Notes under the pieces: model-generated
Databases searched by the model: none
What the model was told of the DNA's origin: nothing
What the model saw: the letters and a program-made list of their open reading frames with translations, nothing else
Position numbers and translations under genes: made by a program
Origin: Arthrinium phaeospermum
Lineage: Eukaryota > Ascomycota > Sordariomycetes > Amphisphaeriales > Apiosporaceae
Length of the DNA stretch: 64,000 nucleotides
Direction of reading: 5' to 3'
NCBI GenBank assembly: GCA_006503535.1
Contig: QYRS01000012.1
Location: forward strand, 1,674,001 to 1,738,000
Part shown: in pieces, positions 45,280 through 56,211 of the stretch
Layout: each line of letters opens with the position of its first letter
How positions within the stretch are numbered: the stretch's first letter is position 1

Positions 45280-46136
45280 ATATCATACGTACGTGGACAT
45301 ACCGGCAGATTGCCGCCAACCGGCTCCATGAGTCCAGGCTTTTGGTGGTGACTTGGGGCTTAGACTGGTACAAGTCCGACATTCTGGTATATGGTTTGAT
45401 TTCGCCCAGCAGTGACTGGATGGACGATATAAGGGATTGCACGTCAATACTGCACGCGCTCGAAAACCCCGGTCTCTTGTTGTTTCCAGGTTTCCTGGTT
45501 TTCTTTTTCTTTGCTGTTTGTAATAACTGCATCTTGTTTTTCCGGATAATACCCCCGGTTTGCTTTCGGTCAGGATGACGACAGGCGTTTCCCCTGCCAA
45601 GGCCGACCTACTACAGGAGTTAGGTGAGGCGTTGGGTAGGACAGATCTGATTTTTCTTCTCTTTTCCATTTTCCCATCAAAGGCACAGTCGTCCCCCTAT
45701 TGCGGGATGCGGTGTTACTCATTGTCACCTATAGCGAGCATTGCGCCCATGAAGAAGGAGCCAAATTGATATTTGTTTGAGGCTAGCTATTAGAACCTAA
45801 CCATTGAAAGATTCATCCACTCGATATCCTTTTTGCCCATTGCATTGAAGCTTGGCCGATGGATCGCTTGTTCGTCATCAACAGTTGTGACGGGGTATGA
45901 GGAGTTGTAGAGTCAACAGCCATGACGTTTCCCAATCGTCTTTCTTTCGGGGCACATTGTGTGCCGTTTCGTGATACTTCGGGCCTTTTCCGGATCCAGA
46001 GGCAGCCTGGGTTCGTGCAACTACTTGTCTTGGTACTTGTGCGCGTCCATCTTCGATATGACCAACGGCGATTCCGGTTACCCTGGGTGGCGCAGATCTA
46101 ATAACACCATTAACATAATGACCGCACACCTGCCAG
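45280..46136. other. intergenic region between convergent genes
   Basis: 3' regions of the UBTD-type and N2227 genes. Small frames at 45342-45769 have no domain. Nothing else supported. Confidence 0.55.
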
Positions 46137-47989
46137 CTAGAGTGTCCGACAGACAGCCAATCGAGCGAACTCTTTGCTAACTTCATTCAGCAGCCTTTCT
46201 CGCGACCCAAGAGCCACGTAGCTGCTCGTAGTCAAGCCCCGCGCATTCGAGCCGTAGACGGCCTCTTTTAACCCGCGAACCTTGCCCAACGGCCCCCCCT
46301 CCCCCTCCTTGTCGTCGGGAAACGTCGGCGCGCCGCAGGCCGCCGGGTCCAGGTCGTCGAGAAATTCGAAGCCCAGGGCCGAGGACACGAGCACCATCTC
46401 GTCCAGCGACAGCTGCACCTGGGCGGCCGTGCCGTACAGCAGGGGGCCCAGGTTCAGCCCAGTGGCCGCCCGGGCGCAGGAGGCGGTGGATGGTTTCGAG
46501 GTAGGCGAGGGGGTTGCGGGCGGTGTCGAGGAAGAAGTAGGTGATGATGATATCGTACTGCTGCTGTTCTGTGTCGTCGTCGTGGCGGGCAAAAAAGACG
46601 GTCGTGAAGTCGCCTTCGACGAGGAGGACGTTGGAGGAGGAGGGTCGTCGAGCGCGGGGGCGGCGTCGGGCTCGGGGACGTGACGGGGCGTTGGAGGTCG
46701 GTGGTCGTGGCGTGGTGGGATAGGCTGTCGAGGAAGGGGTGCAGGGTGTGGCTTTCGGGGGCGGGGTGACTCGAGGTAGCGGTAGGCGGCTGTCATGTAG
46801 GTGGACCACTCGTTGATGGTCACCTCGAACCCTTCGTCGTTATGTATGTCAGTCGGCCACAACACATCCGCTAACGATGGCGGGAAAGGGAACCGGGTCC
46901 AAGGGCTAAACTAATGCTTACCGCCCATTTCCGCAACCTCGTACCCCAGCCGGCCCAGTCCGGCACCCGGCAGCAAGACCCGCGGTCGCGGCGCGCTCGC
47001 GTTGTTGTTGCCGCCTCGGTCCGGGTACAGCCGCGCAAGCGTCCGCAACAGGCACGGGAACGTCGGGTCGCGCTCCCGGGCCCCCTCTGCCGACCAGTCC
47101 CGCACGTAGTGCCTCAGGGCCTGGACGACGCTGACGCGCTGCTCGGGTTGCTGCTGCTGGCGCCGGCCGGCCTTCTCCTCGTCACGGACGAAGCGCGCCA
47201 GCTCGGCCTCGGGGATGTCGTAGTAGGCCAGGGCGTGCTGCGCGATGGCGTCGCAGAGGAGGCCGTTCCGGTCGATGAGGTGGTCGAGGTCGTTGAGCTT
47301 CTGGCGGTAGTTCACGGTGGACTCGAGGAGCTGCGCGGTTTGATAAGTAGGGCCGCCGTGTCAGCCAGTCGGTCCTCTGCGGTCAAGGGGGCTTGACATG
47401 GTAGGAAGTAGAGGGGCAAAGGCAATCTCGATGGACCAGGGAGGTTGAAGGGGTGGGATATTCGAGGCATACACACACCTTCTTCTGGTCTTTCCCGACA
47501 TGGCGTATGCGTTCCTCCACCGATCCACCTCGGCCTTATTCGCCTGCCGATAGGATCGGAAGCCATCGATGGCTTTGAGGAGGCGCCATCGGGGATGGTT
47601 CTCGTTCCAGGCCCCTCGATCCCGGGAGATTCTCGACAGCAACCTTTCCTTCTCCTCTCTGTGACGCGTACTATGCCCCTCCTTCGGCCCTTCGCAAGCA
47701 GTAGCAGCAGCAATGATCGTATTCACATCGGCTAGGCCGCCGATAACGAGTTGCTCCTCGACACCATGATCCTCTTGGCTTCCTGAAGGGTTTTCAGCTT
47801 TGCCATTGTTGGGGATATTCCAAAATGGACATGGACACCGGAAAGGAAGAAAGAGGGAGGTGGCTCACGTGGTGTAGGTTTTACTTGCTCAGAACCCCTC
47901 CCTATCGCGGCCACCAAGGGAGTGAGGCTCAGGAAGCCAAGTATAGTGATGAGTAATAAGCCAGATCGATATCGAAACATCGTGTCCAA
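46137..47989 (-). CDS. N2227-domain (carnosine N-methyltransferase-like) protein with signal peptide, frame disrupted
   Basis: ATG at 47989 gives MDTMFRYRSGLLLITILGFLSLTPL, a signal peptide or anchor. An intron (C|GTGAGCC...CTTCAG) leads into GVEEQLVIGGLADVNTI and the helical N-terminal region (NHPRWRLLKAIDGFRSYRQ, VNYRQKLNDLDHLIDRNGLL). The SAM site is LLPGAGLGRLGYEVAEMGG, joined across an intron at about 46915 to FEVTINEWSTYM. Next, in shifted frames, come LLVEGDFTTVFFARHDD, YDIIITYFFLDTARNPLAYLETIHRLLRPGGHW and LNLGPLLYGTAAQVQLSLDE; the C-terminus ends EFARLAVCRTL. Breaks lie near 47340, 46770 and 46465. The family methylates carnosine/anserine-like or related substrates in eukaryotes; in fungi the substrate is unknown. 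Confidence 0.85.
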
Positions 47990-48609
47990 AAGACTCTAGA
48001 CGCGTTTGGCGACAGTTCAGAGTTTCATCCGCGGGATGATAGCGAGTCAACCATCTCAGCAGGGTAAGTATAATGCCATGTGCCCAAGGAGAACAAAATT
48101 TGGGGGAGAACCTTGATGGCCAGCGCCGAGACCGCCCAGCCCGCCGCATCCACAAATTGGTTATTCCCGGTTGAGGCTCTATCGTTTATTTCGACCCTAC
48201 GTGTATGTGAGCTCTTTACAGCTCTTTACACTAGCTCCCGGACTGGTGGCCCGCTCGTGCTATCATCTGTAACATGGATCGGCGTCTCCGAACCCCAGAA
48301 ATTGGGCCATCAAGGTGTCTCCATCGTGACGCGGAAACGGGCATCTGCATGCACAATACCACTGCATCAGGGTTAGCAGACGCGTCTTATGGTTAATGTA
48401 TGGACCTGTATCCAAAGAGGTATCTTTATTCGAATCATGATCGTGCATGTGAGGTACGCGGAGTCTTGTTTCAGTCCGAGATCACAAATGTGCCCCCACG
48501 TATTGCGAGGGGCGAATATATATAGGCAGGTACTATACTACACCATGCCAATCCCAAGCGCGCAGTTATTGCAGATACTATCAGATTGGTTTATTGCATA
48601 GTGCCCAAG
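47990..48609. other. intergenic region, divergent promoter of N2227 and ZIP genes
   Basis: About 620 bp between divergent genes. A tandem octamer-like CTCTTTACAG repeat occurs near 48211. No gene supported. Confidence 0.55.
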
Positions 48610-50161
48610 ATGCATAAAATGCTCCGCCTATACGCTGTACTCAGCATACTGCTGGTGCTTGTGTCGTTCACGCATCAAAGTCCACTCCACCCCAATCCGG
48701 CCGAGGAAATAAAACCTACTACGGACGGAGAATTACCGGATAGAACGACTGCCGATCCGATCGGGGCTACGCCTGATATATCTGAGCGGCATTGTCACTT
48801 CCATGCCGGTGTTGAGTAAGACGCGAAATCTGATTAAGGCCATTGGAGCACAAAATAAGGACCGGGCTCCTTGATGTGCAACATTGGGATGTCCCGACAG
48901 CCTAGCTTGGTTTTGCTAACGAACCGACCCCCTGAAGACACTGCGATGAAGACCAGAACATCGAGAACCCGTCCAACTGTGAGCTCGTCAAGCACGACTA
49001 CAATATACCGCTGAGATGGGGGATGGTAGCCGCGGTTTTGATCGCTAGTGCAACCGGCAAGTTCCCCCCTGAACATCTCGGTGCTGCTGTATCACGATAC
49101 GGGATTCACTCTTCGATACTAACACAACACGAATATCAGGCGTATACAGTCCCATCATGATGAGAGTCAACATGCCTTCGACCACCAATGCCCTCTTCGT
49201 ATTCATCAAACAATTCGGCACGGGCGTTGTCATCGCTACCGCCTTTGTCCATGTGAGTCCAGACCGCCCCTTTTCCAACTTACAAGCTGTGTTGCTGCGG
49301 GCGCGACTGATACGAGCGACTCCCCCAGCTGTTTACCCACGCGAGTCTCATGTTTGAGAACAAGTGTCTGGGCAAGATTGACTACGAAGCCACGCCCGCC
49401 GCGATCCTGCTGGCCGGGGTCTTCGTCTCTTTCGTGGTGGAATTCCTCTCCCATCGGTTCTTCTCCCGTCGGCAGAATGATAGTGGCCAGCAAGCCAGCA
49501 GCGATTTGGTGAACATCTTTTTCTGGAATCCGGGATCCTGTTTCACTCGCTGTGTAAGTGGCCTGGATAATCTCACGGCGGCTTTTCTCGCATCTGGCCA
49601 ACTACCACTAACACTCGAGAACAGTAATCGGCATCACCCTTGTAGTGACGGGCGACAGTTTCTTCCTCACCCCTGGCGGTGGTAATCGGCTTTCACAGCT
49701 GTTCGAGGGCATCGCCCTGGGAAGTCGCATCGCCGAGCTGGGCCTGCCAGGATGCGCAGTATGGTCCAGGTTCCCACCGAATCCTCGTATGGGACCATGG
49801 GCGCCGAAGCACCGCTTTTGGGCGGCCCCAACAACACCCCGCCGCCGCCGCCCGGGGTATCGACCAAAAGGAAGCTTTTCCTGGCCTCGGGGTTCGCGTT
49901 CGTCACGCCGCTGGGCATGGTGCTCGGCATGGCGGTCCTGCACCGTTTCAACGGGAACGATCCGTTCACCATCGTGGCGCTGGGCTCGCTTGGCGCCTTC
50001 TCGGCTGGCATCCTTGTGTGGACTGGGGTCGTGGAGATGTGGGCGAAGGATGGCTGGCGGGTGGCGAGATGGCGGACCAAAACAACGTCAGGACAGGGTT
50101 GGGTTTGTTGGGACTGGTCTCTGGGATGACCCTGATGGGTGTGTTGGGGAAGTGGGCTTGA
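48610..50161 (+). CDS. ZIP-family zinc/iron transporter, frame disrupted
   Basis: Starts at ATG 48610 with signal peptide MLRLYAVLSILLVLVSF, then an acidic luminal region with HCHFHAGVE and HCDEDQN joined by an intron (GA|GTAAGA...GAAG|A). TM1 is RWGMVAAVLIASATG, followed by a GC-AG intron (49057-49139). VFIKQFGTGVVIATAFVH and LFTHASLMF carry the TM2 signature, and ILLAGVFVSFVVEFLSHRFF gives TM3. After another intron come VIGITLVVTGDSFFLTL and the TM4-5 core QLFEGIALGSRIAELG with its metal-binding His/Glu in altered frames, then LASGFAFVTPLGMVLGMAVL, SLGAFSAGILVWTGVVEMW and the final GLVSGMTLMGVLGKWA. About four single-base breaks. Predicted uptake of Zn2+ or Fe2+ at the plasma membrane. Confidence 0.87.
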
Positions 50162-50279
50162 GTTTTGTTGATCCTATAGATTAGTCCCGCTGGACGGCTG
50201 CCAAACGGGTATCAGCCCCCTTCGTGGTGGCACCTCTGCCGTAGACTCGGCTTTGCTACGTTCTTGTATATCATTACAC

Positions 50280-50952
50280 TCACTTTTGGCCAGAAGGTCT
50301 TCGAATCTCATACACTCTTTCCAACACATCCGTCCTGTCCCCGATCTGACCAACGACGGTGCCGATCTGCTTGAACCCGGCCTTCTCCAGCACCCGACAG
50401 CTCCCAGAATTTTCGTCGACCACATGAGCTTGTAATACATCCTTATGTCAGACCCCATTCGTTGTAGACCGTTGGGAAACTTTGACCAGTAAGCAGCCAG
50501 GAACGCCTCCAAAGCCTCAGTGGCGTACCCCTTGCCCCAACTGGGTCTCCCGAAGATAAGGAAGATCTCGGGTGGCCTAGTGATACCGATGAAGCCAATG
50601 GCGCTTGTGTCTCCGGGAACCTCAGAGCCTCCTTCGCCTCCGTCAGCAGTCAACTTGGGGGTCACTGCAAAGACAAAGTTGGCGGGATCCATCATCATTT
50701 GCATCCGAGCTACGCTGTGCGACTTCTCAGCGACGGGCTCCGTTTCTACACCAGTAGTCCTGAGTACAAATTTTAGTCTGACTGGAATCTCCGAGACTCG
50801 GAGTGATGAAGCACGCACATGTACTCCATGACGGCGGGATCGGTGCGTATGGCATGCAGGGTATGCAAGTCGGTGCGGACGGCCCGTAACCGGAGCCGTG
50901 GCGGCTCGATTTCTAACTCATGTTGAAGACCCAACTTTTCAAGCGACGACAT
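50280..50952 (-). CDS. GNAT N-acetyltransferase
   Basis: Three exons, 50952-50819, 50759-50470 and 50428-50280, total exactly 191 codons (190 aa). The last intron is only 41 nt (G|GTCTAC...TTACAAG) and is needed to reach VDENSGSCRVLEKAGFKQ, the canonical GNAT C-terminal motif. The acetyl-CoA loop is FGRPSWGKGYATEAL, preceded by the beta strand IGFIGI and an acidic IFLIF strand. The RimJ/RimL-like layout (LRLRAVRTDLHTLHAIRTDPAVMEYM) points to a small-molecule or N-terminal amino acetyltransferase; the substrate is unknown. It is convergent with the ZIP gene, 118 bp apart, and is one of the few intact genes in the right half. Confidence 0.88.
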
Positions 50953-51956
50953 GGCTGCATTCTTTGCATTGCAGAGCCTTTACAGTATTATGCGGACTGA
51001 GGATACCAGCACGCCAGTTTACCCTCGAGCGACATGTGGTTGCCTGATGTGTTTGCGGCACGTACGCTCGCTCGGCGTTTAGATCGGATTACCCCTGAAA
51101 ACCCGAGGCTAATGCGAAAACGTACTTGTTGTCCTATTGCATCTCATCATTGACCAGATCGCAAGGCATGCCTGTTCCACTTTTGAGCCGCTGTCAAGCT
51201 ATTCAGACTAACAAAATGACATCTGTCAGGGGGCGCTTGGATATTGTCGTCGAATGCTAGAGCTCTCAAAAGCCCCCAATCAGACATGACTTTGACATCG
51301 ACCACTTCCACAGGGGGGCATGTCCATCTTCGGCCGATATGCATATATATCCGTGCTACATGGTGACTTTGCAGCGTTGCATCCCCTTGCTTACGGCAGC
51401 ATGTGGTTGGACGCTCGACTACTAGGGTCCCCTAGCCAGCCTGCCTTACTAGCCGCTTGGCCAGCAACGAAAGTGATATGTCAGCCAGCAGCACTTCTGC
51501 AGGTCAGCAAGCAAACACCCAACACACTGCTTCCACAAACTGAAATGCAACATGGTGGCGCCCGAGAGACCAAATGCGATTCGTAGCCTACTCGACATCA
51601 GATCATGGACAGCTGCCCAGCCGCCCAGCATCGAAGCGATAGGGAGTCCACCCACCCACCCCTTGTCCGGCTCACCGGAGGGCTTGGCAGGCCAAGCTTG
51701 GTGGCTTTCCAATATTTTCGAGGGATGCGATCGAGACTCGCGTTGTGATCTCTCAAATGCTCTCCCTTGAAATGCCTGCCGGGACTGCTACTTGCAGCTG
51801 GTGCAAATTTGATATCAGACCGCGAAGCCCACGAATTGTAACTGAGAACAAAAGGGAAAATGTGCCATCCCTCCTTTTCGCTGGACAGCGACTATTTGTA
51901 TGAGACTGCCAGACCGGTCGCCCTCAGCTGATATATCGTCGATCTCGAGTAATTTA
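50953..51956. other. intergenic region of about 1.0 kb
   Basis: Divergent promoter region between the GNAT gene and the Mid2-like gene. Frames on both strands lack domains. No repeat seen. Confidence 0.5.
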
Positions 51957-53025
51957 ATGTTTTTTAATCGTCCGCCGACGCCATGATTGGCTTGCTTCTC
52001 GCCTGTGTAATCGGAGCTGGACTTGGTTGGGCCAGCAGCAGCCATTGGTGTCCGAAACATTCTTCAACCCTGACGACGCCGCCGTCACGGCCCCCGACTT
52101 CTCGGCCCGTATGGACGGTCGGTGAAGTGCAGACAATACGATGGACCACCACTTACACCGATTACCATCAGTCTCTGGCAACAAAACATTAATGGAAGCT
52201 CTGCACTGCAGGGACCCACGATCTTCCGTGTGGCACAGAATTATCTACAACAGCATCTACGGTATCCACCTCTGACATCTATTTCTAGAAAGCCGGACGC
52301 CGATCCTTTACCCAGTTTGACTGGGTACCGCAGATCTTCGACTTCGATCTGGCCGCATCGAACGTCTTTTTCCTCCGACTCCGTCCCGGGACGGCAACCG
52401 CTGACCCAGTGGCGGCTGATGCCGTCAATGAGGTCTCGCTATTCAACATCTCCGTAACCTCGCCGTCGCCGTCGCCGTCGCCGTTGCCATCACCACCACC
52501 ACTACCGCCATTCATCCTCCCCGAGCCTTAACTGCAACAGCAGGGAATTGGATGAGAATGCCCCAACAATCGCCCCATCCTTCAGCGCCTAACCCTCGAC
52601 TCGGCGCCGCCGCCGCCTTCCCGTGTCCCGTCCCAGGGCGCACCCCATCCCACGTACATCATCGCCGGCGCGACCAGCAGCGCCGCGGAACCCGACCCGC
52701 TGTCCACGGGGGCTAAGATCGGGATCGGTGCGGGCGCGGGGGTCGGCGGAATCGTTCTGATCACCGTGGGCGTCGTGTTGACGTTCCGGCGGGCGAGGAG
52801 GCGGGACAGCGCCATGCGGATGAGCGCGCTGAAGGAGCTGCCGACGCTGCCCCGGGTTGTCTACCAGGGAGGGGAGGAGGGGGTGGGGTGGATTCTTATA
52901 CTCACTTTTACCAGTTGAAGGACGATTATCCTTCTACTATTTCCACCAAGGGTCACAGTCACCGTCAGGTGACGATCTCTGAGACTAGGTTGGGCTATCA
53001 CCCGCGAGTGGCCGAGCTGGGTTAA
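51957..53025 (+). CDS. Kre9/Mid2-like wall-associated membrane protein, frame disrupted
   Basis: A readable ectodomain is scattered over frames: FFNPDDAAVTAPDFSAR, PVWTVGEVQTIRWTTTYTDY, ITISLWQQNINGSSALQGP, then FDWVPQIFDFDLAASNVFFLRL. The first two are the pattern of a Kre9/Knh1-type extracellular beta domain. It continues with a Ser/Pro tract (a CCGTCG repeat at 52463-52485) and a stalk to a single TM segment (STGAKIGIGAGAGVGGIVLITVGVVLTF) followed by RRARRRDS. The cytoplasmic tail reads DSYTHFYQLKDDYPST and ends HPRVAELG at 53025 after one more frame change. The signal peptide is not clear, so the start is approximate. Likely a cell-wall stress sensor-like or structural surface protein; inference only. 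Confidence 0.6.
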
Positions 53026-53628
53026 GGCGGACAAGCCACCAGCTCGCTCCACCCTGAACTGTACCGTAATGAGGGTTACAAATTACTCATGCCCCTACAT
53101 AGTTATTTAGCCTCATAATGTGGAAAACACCTGTGTTCGTCCTCCTTTTGTCCCTGACTTTGGAGATCCAAATGGTGCTCCACAGCCATGCTCTGTGCCT
53201 GGTGATTGGGTCGACATAATGGGCGCTGATTTACTACTATCTTCCACCTTCAGCAGCTGGCGGCAATTATGCATTCACGGAAAGCCAGCCTGCAGCTAAC
53301 CCGGGACTTCGTGGAAGCCATCTTGCTTGAGCTACTGCTGTACGCTCCAATCGTGAAACCGCTTCAGCATATTCTCTCTGTTGTACTAGGCCACAAATAA
53401 TACACGGTAGTTAGAGTAGTATACGATACTGCGATGGAAGGTCTAGGCAACAGGTCAACCCAAGAAGACTGGAATAATATGGGCGCCCTTTTCATCGCTC
53501 ACTGCGATTGGGGCGCCTCCGTGGTTGAACGCATTGGCTTAGAGCATGAGAAAGAGAGAGCTGTGGTCGGTGACCTGACTAGCCAGGAAGATACAGCGGG
53601 GAACCCCTCCAAAAATGCAAAAATAGAA
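53026..53628. other. intergenic region of about 600 bp
   Basis: AT-rich, between the Mid2-like gene and the tRNA. No gene supported. The open frame at 53434-53751 overlaps the tRNA and is not credible. Confidence 0.55.
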
Positions 53629-53709
53629 GCACCAGGGGGACTCGAACCCACAGCCTTTGCTAATTCCTTGGAGCCGGAAAGCAACGCGCTACCATTGCGC
53701 CACCAGTGT
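53629..53709 (-). tRNA. probable tRNA-Arg (CCG), intron-containing, with two defects
   Basis: Read on the minus strand: box A TGGCGCAATGGTAGCGC and box B GGTTCGAGTCC. The D stem GCGC/GCGC is perfect. The anticodon stem is TTGCT/AGCAA around an 18-nt loop, which is a 7-nt loop (TTCCGG.T, anticodon CCG) plus an 11-nt intron after position 37. The acceptor pairs ACACTGG with CTGGTGC, allowing two G-U pairs but with an A-C mismatch at the first pair. The T stem GTGGG faces CCCC, apparently one base short. A T5 run follows the 3' end (Pol III stop). Either a real tRNA with a sequence error or a degenerating copy. Confidence 0.6.
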
Positions 53710-54520
53710 ATTCTGTCGCGGAGGGCGTCTGATGAATGTTTTGCAGTTTAAAATTAACTATATAGATGAGAACGTGGGAAGGTTTTAAGTTATTCAGACT
53801 AGCAATTCTTTTCAATGCTTCCTTCTCGCTTTAAATACTACGGGACTGTTTCGTTCATATGTTTTCCCTCAACGCAGGTAGTCGGTCACTTATCGCCATT
53901 ACTGTGCTGTGAGCCCGTCCACAAAGCCGACCACCGACAATGAACTTTGATACTTCGGTCCTGGATATACCGGGTTAAACAACGATAAATTTCAGTGCGT
54001 TCGCGGTTAAAGCGTACTGTACGAAAGCGAATTGATTTCCATTAGATTCACGGCAGCCAAGCCTATAGTCGCATGCGACTCATTGCGTTGCGATGCAATA
54101 TGGAAGATCCGGCGCAGACAATTCGAGGGTACTTGTTGCTGATGTGCGCTGCATAGGGCAACCCTGGGGCCATTTACCACCTACCTTGGGCATAACCTCA
54201 ATTTCTATGCATCGATAGCAGATACTGACCTAGCTCAGTTAATTCAAATCAAGGGGATCTACACTTGGCATGATTGGCTATTGACCGTGAATTGAGGTTG
54301 TCAATGATCTTAACATTATCAGTAGCAAGTTTTGACCAAAGGCTGATTGCAATAGACAACCAGCTGCCCCTCATCCGGCACATGTCCAATCGCCAAAGCC
54401 TATTTGGAATCGGGTCAACTTCCTGCGACGGAGCTAATCAACCCCCTTACTGATGATTATTGTACAATGATGAATAAAGTCCGGCTGGCCATGATTAAGT
54501 ACCTATCCAGGACTCTTCTA
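53710..54520. other. intergenic AT-rich region
   Basis: About 810 bp, clearly more AT-rich than neighbouring coding DNA, with no reading frame worth calling. A relic of a mutated repeat is possible but no element was recognised. Confidence 0.45.
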
Positions 54521-55086
54521 TTATGAGGAATGCGAAACTTCACCATGGCCCGAAGAGCAAAAGCCACCCGCCCTCCGGCCTCCCACGATACCGATCGGGT
54601 CAAGATGGTCAGCAAGCACACTCAACTTCCCCCGTGCATTTCTACCACAGGTAGCCAAGACTCCTTTATACGACACCACTTCAACGCGACGGAGTGGAAC
54701 CTCCTGCTTGATTTTGTTCACTTCCAACGTACGGCGAATGCAGACCTCGGGATCTTGTTTGGGCGGAAAGTCGCCCTCCGGCGTAATGTCTTCGGCCTTC
54801 TGGTCCACGCCCGCGCTCGGGTCGTTGGGGATCGCGGTCGAACCAAGCAGGTAGCGGCATCCGCTGTCCGGACGCGTCGCATGGGCAGGCATGATGGCGG
54901 GGCCCAGCTCGGTGACGCCGGACTCGCCCTGGGCCTCGATCGTCTGCAGCAGGTTCTGCCGCTCGGGTCCGAGTAGATTCGGATCGTGGTGGGGCTGCTC
55001 TGCTGGCGCGCTGACAGCAGCAGTGGGGACGCTGTGGCGGCGGCGGCGAGCAGGGAAACGATGGCGGTGGTGGCGGGGGACTTCAT
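54521..55086 (-). CDS. small secreted hypothetical protein, one frame break
   Basis: ATG at 55086 with a clear signal peptide (MKSPATTAIVSLLAAAATASP). The mature part starts LLLSARQQSSPTTIRIYSDPSG and, after a one-base frame change near 54965, continues NLLQTIEAQGESGVTELGP, then RPDSGCRYLLGSTAIPND, AEDITPEGDFPPKQDPEVC and TLEVNKIKQEVPLRRV, to a stop at 54521. At least two Cys are visible. About 185 aa, no TM besides the signal. No family recognised. Secretion is inferred from the signal peptide; effector-like status is not claimed. It resembles the next minus-strand secreted gene in size and architecture but not in sequence. Confidence 0.6.
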
Positions 55087-56211
55087 CTTGGATTTGGGGG
55101 TAAGTATTCGTGAGTAAAGATGAAGGAATGGCTTGGTCGGAATCTGTGTAACGACTGACTACATGCGCGTGCTTGTGTGCCTGTACTGCAAAGGGAACGA
55201 TTGACTTGGGTCAGAAAGACGACAGCGGATAACCCTGCTGGATGGCGAAGTCATGAAATCGCATCTTCTCACATCAGTGACTATTTGTATTGAGAACCAT
55301 GATCTTCGACGATCGCACCCCGAATTTGACACCAGGGGAATGCCGTTGGTTCTAATCCCGAATCTCTCAAGGGATTACACTGTTGGACTCTGGACGTTCC
55401 CGACAACCACGCTGCATCCCTTGCAATTCAGTTGGCTACCTTCATCAATGCCAATTACGGGGCAGGCAGGATATATCCCGAATCTCTCAAGGGATTACAC
55501 TGTTGGACTCTGGACGTTCCCGACAACCACGCTGCATCCCTTGCAATTCAGTTGGCTACCTTCATCAATGCCAATTACGGGGCAGGCAGGATATGCACGA
55601 CGACAGGGTCAGTAGCCAATGGCGACAGTTACATCTCTTTCCGAACAGTCATGCGTACCTTCGTCGTCGAAAATAGCTATCGGGCGAGGCGACAACGCCT
55701 TTCTCTCTCGGGTGTCTAGCATATTGGCTACTGGTGCCCCTGACGTGGGTCTGTCGGACACTTCAACACCCTAAGCATCATTGCGAACCACCCATAGTTG
55801 GTATTGGCGATTTTCATTACTGGAGGTTGCTCGAGCTAATTGAGATATGCTACAGGGCCATGAATGAGTACGTAGGTCTCCATTGATGAAAGGAGATACA
55901 GGTAGGTTTGCAAGTCCATGACCACCACCGACTTATCGAAGAAAGTCGACAATGACCGCGACGAGCATCGGCACCCTGCTGATAGCATTGCATGTCCTCT
56001 ATCGGACCAGGCCGGCAAGTCACCCTCAACAAGATGGCCACACGTAGTATGGTGCTTCCTGGGGCTATGGTGCACCGACAACCAGAAGGACCCAGCAATC
56101 TCCAGCAGGGCCCAGCCAGGACGCCCCCTCAACGTGGCATTGGAGGCAACAGACACACATATCCATGAACATGGACTTCTAGCCAACTCGAGAACCAAAG
56201 AAGTAGAAAGC
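55087..56211. other. intergenic region containing a 120-bp tandem duplication
   Basis: About 1.1 kb. Two overlapping plus-strand frames (55253-55615 and 55432-55719) run through the duplication but match nothing I know. The rest has no features. Confidence 0.5.
55355..55594 (+). repeat. exact 120-bp tandem duplication
   Basis: 55355-55474 and 55475-55594 are identical (start ATCCCGAATCTCTCAAGG, end GGCAGGCAGGATAT). 120 is a multiple of three, so the open frames across it remain open. No gene is assigned. Confidence 0.95.

Noticed and set aside
53710..54520. RIP-mutated transposon
   Set aside because: The region is AT-rich but I found no terminal repeats, target-site duplication or residual transposase motif.
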